64,000 bases of DNA from Siderastrea radians. Its lineage: Eukaryota; Cnidaria; Anthozoa; Scleractinia; Rhizangiidae. Under the pieces are notes generated by a model. That model had not been told where the DNA came from. It saw only the letters and a program-made list of their open reading frames with translations, and searched no databases. The stretch covers positions 10,068,451 through 10,132,450 of the forward strand of contig OZ024897.1 of assembly GCA_964017195.1 (NCBI GenBank), in the 5' to 3' direction. This document shows, in pieces, positions 36,401 through 42,929 of the stretch. Position 1 is the first letter of the stretch; each line of letters starts with the position of its first letter. The translations under genes and the position numbers were made by a program.

Positions 36401-39400
36401 CGGGCAAGGCGAAAGTGCGACAGCGAGGGAACAACTTTGAGCCCGGAATTCACGGTCATAATCATCCCGCACAACCTGGAGCTGCAACAACGGCCAGGAT
36501 CATTACAAGTGTAAAGGCCAAGGCTGTAGAAGATGTGTTCAAGCCAGCAACGGCAATTGTTGATGAGGTATTAGGAAATTTCATTTTGTGTTTTTGCTTT
36601 TCAATCCTACGAAAACGTTTGAATCACTGTGTTCGGTTCTTGAGGACGTTTGCACCCAAAATCTTCCCACGTTCAGATTTTTTCCAAAATTTTGCTGTAG
36701 TTAAATAATGACCAACTCACAACCAAAGCATTTGTCTCTATTTCTTACTCAGCGCGCGTGCTCAATGCATGACGTGGCATGACATTGCGACGTAAATTAC
36801 GTGCACAGTTAGGATGCGTATAATTAGTTTTGACTGGATTTAGAAAGAAAAACGAACAGAAGTTTCTCTCTTTTCAAGGTTTTGCTTGATGTGCTGGATG
36901 ATGCAGCATGTCTGGGGCTACCGAAACCACAGCACGTGGCTCGTCAAGCAAACAGACTTCGCCAAAAACTCCGGCCGAAGGACCCAACCGACCTCGATTT
37001 TGAGTTGGAGGAGGAGCACATCCCGGACGGTTTTCTTAGAAGCGACTTGAGAGTTAGGAGACGGAGACACCTGATCTTTGCGACGGACGACCAACTGAAC
37101 CAGCTGATGAGAGCCAAATCTTGGTACATTGACGGTACTTTCAAGCTATGCAGGCAGCCATTCACCCAGCTCCTGACCATAAACGCTTTCGTCCGGAAAG
37201 AAGATTGCGCCAAACAAGTCCCCTTGTTATTTGCATTGATGTCTGGCAAAAAGAAGCGGGATTATCGTGAGGTAAACACATACTATCTTTTGGTTTAAGT
37301 TCAAAAAAGTCGATTTTAGAAACACTGGAACATAGCATCATTGCAAGTCTCTATAGTAATAATATCCTTCCTGTGAACTAATTGTTATTTCATTTTGCTT
37401 TAAGGTCATAAAGGCAGTACTAAGCCTACTTCCATCTGAACCATCTGTGAGAAGAATTACCATCGACTTCGAGAAGGCAATCTGGTCAGTTTTGGCTGAG
37501 GTACTTCCAGATGTTGATGTCAAGGGCTGTGCTTTTCACTGGACACAAGCGCTGTGGCGAAAGGTTATTGTTAGAAACAAGCATACCATTTCTCACTGCA
37601 AAAGAAAAAGATTCACTTAGAACATATAAACATACCAGTTCTCATTTCAAGACCAAAAGATTTACTTAGAAAAGTATTTTAGAGAATATAAACATACCAT
37701 TTCTCACTGCATAACAAAAAGATTTACTTAGAACAGACATGGCAGTTCTTACTGCAAAATAAAAAGAGTTGCTTAAAGCTGGGTCTCCAGAGTGCGTATA
37801 ACAATGATCCGGGAACGCACCGCTTCCTGCGCAAGATTATGGCGTTGCCATTTTTACCCGAAGGTGACATCGAACCGATGTTTGAAAGACTGGAAAGGCA
37901 GGCGTCGACAGCCGCTCTTGGAGAGTTCACAGATTACGTCAGAACCACGTGGATTGAAAGTAGGACATGGCCTCCCTCATCCTGGTCCGTGTACATGCAG
38001 TCCGTTCGTACCAACAACGACATCGAAGGTTGGCACCATGGACTCAACCGCCGAGCAGCAGGAAAGTCAGACGTGCCTTTCTATCTCTTGCTCCAGCTAC
38101 TTTACCGAGAGGCACGTCTGACACGCCTACAAGTGAAGCTTGTGTCAGAAAGGAAGCTGAAACGAATCCAGAGAAGAAAATATCGAGCCCTGCAGAGAAG
38201 AATATTTGACTTGTGGCAAGAATTTGAAAACGGAGAAAGAAACGTAAGGCAACTCTTAAACGCCATTTCGCATCTCAATGGGCCAAACCAGTAACTCGTA
38301 TGGCTAGTGACGGAACTGAACTGATTTTTTTGGTTAACGCGTGTCAAGTAATTTAGATATCAGAAATTGATTACTTTAAATAGTAGCTTAGGTTAAGGTA
38401 TAATTCAATAGAAATAAGATTAATTGCTTTGAGTTAAAGCTTACGTTAACATACAATTTATTGTATACAAAGGTTCAATTCGATAGAAATCAAAGTCATT
38501 GCTTTGAATAGTAGCGTAGGGTAAGGTATAATTCAATAGAAATAAGATTCATTGCTTTGAGTTGTAGCTTACGTTAACATACAATTTATTGTATACAAAG
38601 GTTCAATTCGATAGAAATCAAAGTCATTGCTTTATATTGTAGCTTAGGTTCACATACAAATGGATAGATTTCGGATTCTTTCCTGCAAATTGTAACTAAG
38701 GTTAAGTACAATTGGATAGATATGCTGTAAATTTTAGCTTAGGTGAACATACAATTGTATACAAAGGTATAATTCGATCGAAATCAGATTCATCGCTTTA
38801 AATAGGAGCTTAGGTTAAGGTATAATTCGAGGCATTCATTGCTGTAAACTCTCTACTTAGGTTATTGTCATCAATGTAATGTCGTAGTTCTAGTAAGTTA
38901 CCAATAAATACAGGTGTATTTGTATACTAAATTATTTGTGTTTTCTTGACTCCTGACTCGCGACGAGTACGAAAATATACTGTATTATTTATAACTGGGA
39001 ACTCGGCAAGCGCCCTAGAACAGATCAATAACATGAAGTGTTGTTGGAGCGGGCGAGGCTACCAAGCTATCGAACACTAGTAACACGTCAACTAGCACGA
39101 TCTAAAAAAGATGGTCGATCAACACATTTTTGCAACAAGAAATGATGATCAAAACAACTAGAAAGTCGAAGAAGACATGATTGATTCATGTTATGTAGGT
39201 TTGATTTTGTGATTTTACAAGCAAGCTTTTGACACTTCATTACACACACCTCTGGTTGTGGATGGATAATTCAATTGTGGAACCTCTGGTTCTGGATCTG
39301 TGGTTTCTGCTTTAATTTGATACACACAACTGTTTGTATCGAAACGACTGGGGTTGTATCGAATCGACTTCATCTTTGTAACGAACCGACTTAGATGTGT

Positions 39401-39409
39401 ATCGAAACG

Positions 39410-39444
<35 letters not shown>

Positions 39445-39741
39445 GCATTCCTTATCTTTTTCGTTGTGTGGGTGGTACAAAGCTGAACTTAGATGAAAAC
39501 GTTCCCGGTTCAAATTGTTTTCCCTACCTGCTATCGTCTGCCGGTCCATATAGTTAAGGAGGTTGATGACAAACAGGACAAACACTGTAACATAAGCTCT
39601 TTTGTTCCCTCCCCAACAACAAGAGCAGCACTTTGCTGAAGCTGAGGTGACCTGCATGTTGCTGTCAGAATCTTCGAGGTCTTCTCCCTCTTTGACGACT
39701 TCTCCCTCCGGCTTTGAATCCACTAGGGCGTCAGTTGACAT
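15912..39741 (-). CDS. spns: Spinster-like MFS transporter (SPNS family), 10 coding exons
   Basis: Exons in transcript order: 39528-39741, 30538-30746, 29511-29662, 28731-28800, 26811-26974, 25407-25538, 22953-23148, 20820-20885, 19816-19914, 15912-16298. They total 1689 bases (562 codons plus stop) and every junction keeps frame. Family signatures: [10 protein letters not shown] in TM1, the MFS motif [38 protein letters not shown] across an intron, and PSRRSTAEA followed by [12 protein letters not shown] near the end. The last exon has the final membrane span ([12 protein letters not shown]) and an acidic tail with DDDDDK. Length is near the vertebrate family's 500-550. SPNS proteins export lysolipids from lysosomes (SPNS1) or sphingosine-1-phosphate from cells (SPNS2); which role applies here cannot be told. 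All introns are GT-AG except intron 3, which has a GC donor at 29509-29510. Intron 1 (8.8 kb) carries two transposons, one with a complete gene on the other strand. Confidence 0.95.
16299..16620. repeat. G-run and polypyrimidine tract in a Spinster intron
   Basis: A run of G at 16347-16359 is followed by about 220 bases dominated by CTCCCGC/CTCCC units (16366-16590). No coding support. Confidence 0.6.
16811..16882 (-). other. tRNA-like sequence (pseudo-tRNA or SINE head)
   Basis: On the minus strand an A box (TTAGCTCAGTTGGTTAGAGC) and a B box (GTTCGAATCCC) are correctly spaced around an anticodon arm CTGCA-CCGGTAT-CGCAG (GGT in anticodon position, but C where U33 is expected). The acceptor strands do not pair (GGCTTTG against CGAAAAAA). 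It is therefore not a working tRNA gene and more likely the head of a short interspersed element. Confidence 0.6.
18470..19340. repeat. Repeat-rich block with a 69-bp-arm hairpin
   Basis: Arms 19141-19209 and 19227-19295 are inverted copies of one another with a few mismatches and a 17-base loop. Upstream, GGGCAAAATTACTGA occurs twice (about 18502 and 18568), each followed by a TGATTGG box. AT-rich edges near 18463-18495 and 19300-19350 look like the ends of one non-autonomous DNA element, but I could not fix a target duplication. Confidence 0.6.
21079..21497. mobile_element. 419-bp Harbinger-type MITE (TAA target)
   Basis: Left end GGGGCTGTTCACATGATACC and inverted right end GGGGCCGTACACGTGATACC form the TIR. 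It is flanked by TAA at 21076-21078 and 21498-21500. Internal sequence is full of CATTCCAGAATG-like palindromes. Confidence 0.85.
21501..21802. mobile_element. 302-bp Harbinger-type MITE (TAA target)
   Basis: A long TIR begins AGCCGCGGCTACACGAGCGA and runs about 50 bases with few mismatches. It is flanked by TAA at 21498-21500 and 21803-21805. The left TAA is shared with the neighbouring MITE. Confidence 0.87.
21816..22008. mobile_element. 193-bp TA-flanked MITE, pogo/Tigger-like ends
   Basis: Left end CAGTGGAGCCTCGATGT and inverted right end CAGAGGAACGTCGATTT lie between TA dinucleotides (21814-21815, 22009-22010). Internal ATATAACGGA-type motifs are typical of this class. Confidence 0.75.
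22531..22696. mobile_element. MITE of the TTAACCCTTTAAG family
   Basis: The ends TTACCCTCTAAGCCC and (inverted) TTAACCCTTTAATCCC, with a GGAGAATATGC block near the right end, match copies at 41460-42060, 49918-50128 and 51322-51533. Confidence 0.75.
23281..23475. mobile_element. 195-bp MITE of the TTAACCCTTTCACTCCC family
   Basis: TIR TTAACCCTTTCACTCCC at both ends, with TTAA at each edge. Related in its end to the TTAACCCTTTAAG family but with different internal sequence. Confidence 0.85.
24236..24312 (+). repeat. Interspersed repeat, inverted relative to 27684-27758
   Basis: The block around GCTAACCCGGGAATCCCCTT and GCAAAAGTAAACAAG recurs on the opposite strand at 27684-27758 with a few changes. 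Both lie in Spinster introns. Its full extent is unknown. Confidence 0.7.
25608..25919. mobile_element. 312-bp hAT-type MITE with poly-G end
   Basis: The left end CCTGGGGGG and right end CCCCCCAGG form the inverted repeat. The 8-base duplication AGTTACTC lies at 25600-25607 and 25920-25927. A second family member is at 63047-63239. Confidence 0.85.
26043..26263. mobile_element. 221-bp fold-back element with 14-bp direct repeats at its edges
   Basis: Arms of about 90 bases (26043-26130 and 26175-26263) are near-perfect inverted copies containing GGCTGTGTGGCT. Both edges carry ACACTGATTGCAAA (26029-26042 and 26264-26277). Confidence 0.8.
28388..28674 (-). mobile_element. tRNA-derived SINE, uninterrupted copy
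   Basis: On the minus strand the head has GGTGTAGTGATTAGCACG (A box) and GGTTCGACGCC (B box). The body has ACATTGTCTCTCTCCACCC, GGGTACCAGCAACATGCTG and CATCCAGGGGGGAGTAGCAA. It serves as the reference for the split copy at 7348-7785 and the fragment at 45755-45850. Confidence 0.88.
31045..31187 (+). repeat. Left part of an interspersed repeat split by the 31196-32748 element
   Basis: The block with ACCATGACAACCCTG and GCAACCACCAGGCACC matches 41590-41760. The remainder (32757-32970, with GGCCAGCATTGTCTTGAGTT) matches 41760-41965. At 41 kb the two parts are continuous. Confidence 0.8.
31196..32748. mobile_element. 1553-bp fold-back-type DNA transposon with (TCTCGA)-rich ends
   Basis: Terminal inverted repeat TGGTCAAATGTAAGTTGACA on the left, matched on the right with one change. 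Just inside, about 120 bases of each end consist of irregular TCTCGATTCTCG/TCGAGTCTCGA units. Near-identical 8-base flanks TACAGTAC (31188-31195) and TACCGTAC (32749-32756). The uninterrupted homologue at 41.6-42 kb confirms insertion. A 143-codon minus-strand ORF (31982-32413) lies inside; it has no recognisable domain and may be chance. Confidence 0.85.
32757..32970 (+). repeat. Right part of the split interspersed repeat
   Basis: Continues the repeat interrupted after 31187 and aligns by eye with 41760-41965. Confidence 0.75.
33389..33499 (+). repeat. Left terminal inverted repeat of the MULE (111 bp)
   Basis: Starts CCGGTCGTTTCGATACAAAG. It contains six copies or variants of the motif GTCGTTTCGATACA in tandem or near tandem. 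Identical base for base to the inverse of 39335-39445. Confidence 0.95.
33795..34830 (+). repeat. Duplicated block in the MULE 5' region (about 340 bp, two copies)
   Basis: 33795-34155 and 34490-34830 share an order of motifs (CTCTAGATCCAC-like start, GTGGAGTTTGCTCCAGA, GGGCTCACG, AGAGACGCTAA, CCTTTGTGTGCA) with moderate divergence. A short GTGTGCGCTTGTGA repeat follows at 34815-34862. Confidence 0.7.
35068..35074 (+). promoter_or_regulatory. TATA box of the MULE transposase gene
   Basis: TATAAAA, in CCTATAAAAGGCCC context, lies 97 bases before the ATG at 35165. This leaves room for a start site near 35100 and a short leader. Confidence 0.6.
35165..38294 (+). CDS. PHD-FLYWCH-MULE transposase, seven exons, intact
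   Basis: Exons 35165-35393, 35657-35724, 35877-35963, 36151-36567, 36879-37271, 37405-37563 and 37779-38294 join in frame to 622 codons plus stop. Residues 7-60 form a C4HC3 PHD-type zinc finger (C7, C10, C23, C26, H31, C34, C57, C60). Residues about 165-233 resemble FLYWCH, ending HGHNH; the usual second cysteine is not evident. The MULE catalytic core has D352 in YIDGTF, D419 in TIDFEKA, C440/H443 and E534 in NNDIEGWHH. Such enzymes cut and paste DNA at the matching TIRs, here 111 bp. The start was chosen because it follows the TATA box at a sensible distance; an upstream in-frame ATG at 35042 lies before the TATA box. The last acceptor (37778) is weak. A domesticated role is possible, but the flanking perfect TIRs favour a live transposon. 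Confidence 0.88.
35405..35630. repeat. (ATGTT)n-type minisatellite in MULE intron 1
   Basis: Irregular TTATG pentamers contain an 80-base higher-order unit (35439 and 35519) that includes GCTGTTACATTATACTATGG. Confidence 0.92.
37575..37778 (+). repeat. Four tandem units in the last MULE intron
   Basis: Units of about 45-60 bases contain CATACCATTTCTCACTGC and a following A-rich run with ACTTAG. The fourth, most diverged unit runs into the acceptor of the last exon, so each unit repeats an acceptor-like sequence. Confidence 0.75.
38386..38840 (+). repeat. Tandem repeat downstream of the MULE gene
   Basis: Units of about 60 bases, paired into about 125-base blocks, share TAGCTTAGGTTAAGGTATAA, TTCAATAGAAAT and ATTGCTTTGA. 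Several copies lie between the stop codon and the right TIR. Confidence 0.85.
38903..38908 (+). terminator. Candidate polyadenylation signal of the MULE gene
   Basis: AATAAA in ACCAATAAATACAGG, about 610 bases after the stop and still inside the element. No other canonical site was noticed between. Confidence 0.4.
39335..39445 (-). repeat. Right terminal inverted repeat of the MULE (111 bp)
   Basis: Exact inverse of the left TIR. It ends 83 bases short of Spinster coding exon 1 (39528-39741), inside intron 1. Confidence 0.95.
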
Positions 39742-40100
39742 AACAAAGTGAAGGGAACTCTCGAAAAGTACTCTACTGCGTGTTCATAGATGACAATTCA
39801 GCAAAACGTGCTTTCACAACCCCAGGAAGTGCACTTTCCAAAGCTCACCTGACAAGAAAGGCTTGGCTACACAGCTACTTATCCACTCCCCTCCCTACTC
39901 AGGTGAAAATTGCCCTCGCCCCAGGGCCTCGCTCTCTTCATCCGGTTTCAAACCTGATTGATTTTGACAGCTTTGATCAACGAATCTGGTCGATCGTGGC
40001 GGGCATTTTCGCTCGATTTGAATAAGTTGGAAGTTTTCCTACTAGAAAATCGTTTGCTGCATTCAGTCGACCGCAGGAAGGTTGATCTGAGCCTCCCATC
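39742..40100. promoter_or_regulatory. Probable bidirectional promoter region
   Basis: The Spinster start codon (39741, minus) and the likely first exon of the coiled-coil gene (plus, before 40304) face away from each other within about 560 bases. CG dinucleotides are more frequent here than in surrounding DNA. No TATA box was identified on either strand. Inferred from geometry. Confidence 0.4.
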
Positions 40101-40304
40101 GTGCTAGCATGCCGTTACTGCGGTGACTTGTGCGGTTCTTTGTTCACACATCTGTCCCGCGCTCGAGCGCTTCGGAATACTTTTGTCTTCGAACGGGACA
40201 TAGATACCCAACGTTTACACGATCTTCAAATTTCTTTGAAGAACACTTGGCCTTTCAACAGCGGGGCAAACCACCGCATCTTAATTGTTCATCGCGAAAG
40301 TTAG
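40085..40304 (+). other. Putative non-coding first exon of the coiled-coil gene
   Basis: A strong donor (TTAG|GTAAGT) at 40304/40305 fits splicing to the acceptor at 42901-42907 (CCTACAG). The left boundary is a guess. No long ORF. Confidence 0.35.
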
Positions 40305-41459
40305 GTAAGTAAAAGTAACTTGTATATGACTTCTCACCGCGATTTGCGTTGTGGTGAAAGTTTGTGTATAGATTTCGGCTTCTCATGGCGCGGCGGCCTC
40401 GGTCGTCAGCTTAATTAGCGTTAACACGTTAATACAGTGGAAAACTAAATAACTGACTTTAAAAGATTTGTACTTCTTATTTTTGGTCAAGGATTGTTTG
40501 ATGACGAATCTAAAGCTTGATTGAGGAGCTGAAGTCTTATTCGGACCTTCGAAAAGTGTAGCGTTATCAAATTTCAGCTGCTTATCGAATTCCAACTGAT
40601 AAACAGTGGAACTAGAAATAGACTTACATGTAGTGGTTTATTTTGAATGAGGAAGTAATCAAACAAGATGAAAGATTGTGAGCCCCTTTTCTGTAGCTGA
40701 AGTGCGAGAGATCAATGTTTTCGTTTTGCTCTCCAGAGGAAAATTTACTTATAAATACGTGACTGAAAAGATCGATCGCTGTAGAAATCTACACTGCTGT
40801 TGTTCAATACAGTTGGATCGAATTTCAGAAAAGGCGGGAGCCGGGGTAAAAAACTTCCTGCTTTGAATGAATTTTTAACTATGTTTTGCAATAGTCTGGA
40901 AAACCTTGACAGTTAAGAAGAAATAAGGGAAAACAAGTTTTAACCCAAACTTTGCCAAGCTTGCCTGCACACATTAGTTTACAAACAATCGTGCTTATTA
41001 TAATTGCTTAGCGTTGTGTGAATAATTCAGTAGCGTCAAACTTCTATTGTAGTTTCCTTGGGAGCACTGAAAGGCTTTTTGGAAGGATCAGTGTCAAAAA
41101 TTAATTAACGCTATAACAATTATCACTGCCTTTTAAAATGTACACTGTCTGATAAAAGTGTACATTTCGGAGATACTTATGTTTTACAATACATTTTTAG
41201 TGATATAGGCTTTTATTTCTTTTGGCTAAGTTACTACTACTGATAACCAAAGTACTTTGTTGTCTGTTGTTATGTGGGTAAGACGTCACGGTTCTTTTAC
41301 TTTGAAAAAAAGAACAGACAATACAGCTTTAACAATGTTGGCTAGAAACTAAGGCCTTTGCATTTACATATTTTCAAGACTTCTCGTGGCTATTTCAAGA
41401 TCAGAATACATCAGGATCTTGAAAAGGATGATGTCTTGTTATCCTGGTCAGGGCTGTCA

Positions 41460-42062
41460 TTAACCCTTTAAACCCCAATGTGATCAGCATCAAATTTCTC
41501 CTCACCATTTCAATTCATTAAAACACATTAAGGTCATTAGAATTGGGAAAATGATCACCAAATTAAAGGTGAATAATCCTGATGTCTTAAACTCATCAAC
41601 AATAGATGAGCTTCGGGAAGGTGCCTGAAAGAATGGTGGAGCCAGAAGCAATTGAGCCGAGCACGTAACCATGACAACCCTGTGAGCGGCAACCACCAGG
41701 CACCGTCACACTGAGAACAGTGGAACAACGATACTTACCACATACTTACCATAACAGGAATAAGAAAGGGTGGGAAGGGCAGGGAGTGAAAGCACAGAGA
41801 ACCATCGACTAGCGAACAAGCACGTGAAATGAATTGACCTCAAAGGCCGAACTGTAAAACACGAAAGGCCCCTGCAGCAACCCCCTGGCCACCCCGCAAG
41901 CCCGCCACGTGGAAGACCGCTGACCAGCATTGCTTCGAGTTTAACTTAGCCTAAATTACATTTAGCCACATTTAACAAGTTCTCCCAATTAGTACTCAGT
42001 GAAATGTATGAAGACCAGTAAGGAGAATCTGAATAATGATGCTGGGGTTTAGGGTTGAGGTT
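41460..42062. mobile_element. TTAACCCTTTAAG-family MITE split by another repeat
   Basis: The left part (41460 to about 41590) and right part (about 41966-42062, with TTCTCCCAATTAGTACTCAG) match the two halves of the copy at 51322-51533. The middle (about 41590-41965) is the interspersed repeat also seen at 31045-31187 plus 32757-32970. Confidence 0.75.
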
Positions 42063-42929
42063 TGAGTCAGCTGTTGTCTTGATCTTCACACCCATAATAA
42101 CTATTTGGTTTTGTGAGTAAATGATACCAACAAGGGGCCAAGTTCACCCATAGCATTGAGGACCCATCAAGCATACTCATGGGTAACAGGTTATGGCCCT
42201 TAATGTCAACCCTGCTAGTGGCTTCTGTGTTTCTTCAAGAATACAGGTTTACACACAAAGTAAAAATTTGCTCTCCAAACCTAGAACACCAAAGCCAGTG
42301 GGATCTTGATAATGACAGTGTTTTTATCTAGTTAATGTGCCTTGGAGAGGGGTGTGGTACTCCCTTAAAACTTTTGGTGGACTATTCCCCTTAGCCTGAC
42401 CTATTTTAACCTTTAATGCTATTCGTAATAATAATAATGGAAATAATAATGTTTTTTTTTAGCAAATCCATTGGCTGGCTCTTCTTTGCTAAGCCTACAT
42501 TACAAACAAATGGTAAAATTAAATTAACATATGGAGTTTATTTTTTCATTCCTCGGACATGTCCTTTGAAATGTCTTGAAAATCAACCTGCTTCATGTAC
42601 CATTGGGTCCAAATTTTTAGGCCTGGGCAGCAGGCCCACCCACCCAAAATCTACTTGAGTCCCCTAGTCCCAACAAATTTAAATAATCTAGTGGAGAACC
42701 CCACCCCTGGAATTTGAATCCATAAAAAACCACTCATGCACAGTCTGGGTGGAATTACATGGATCATTGTCCAACCCACCACACATTTACTGAAACAACC
42801 TTTTGCGCTAAGTTACACTACATGTAAGTCTGAATGAGCTATGGCCATTAGTGACTGAAGGTTATGAAAATAATTTTACTATTTTTTGTTTGTTTTTAAA
42901 CCTACAGATGATTTTGTTAGAAAATCAAC

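Larger units (their letters stand above)
33389..39445 (+). mobile_element. Rehavkus-like MULE transposon, 6057 bp, complete
   Basis: Perfect 111-bp terminal inverted repeats (33389-33499 and 39335-39445) are built of variants of GTCGTTTCGATACA. They enclose a TATA box, an intact multi-exon PHD/FLYWCH/MULE transposase gene, and tandem repeats on both sides. PHD finger plus repeat-built TIRs is the described signature of the Rehavkus group of MuDR/MULE elements. The identical TIRs and open gene suggest a recent arrival. It lies in intron 1 of the Spinster gene, transcribed against it. No exact target duplication abuts the TIRs. CTTATCTT lies 8 bp outside the left end and 5 bp outside the right end and might be it. 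Confidence 0.92.

Noticed and set aside
33389..39445. Domesticated host gene rather than transposon
   Set aside because: Perfect 111-bp TIRs flank the gene. A long-domesticated gene would be expected to have lost or diverged its TIRs. Not excluded without comparative data.
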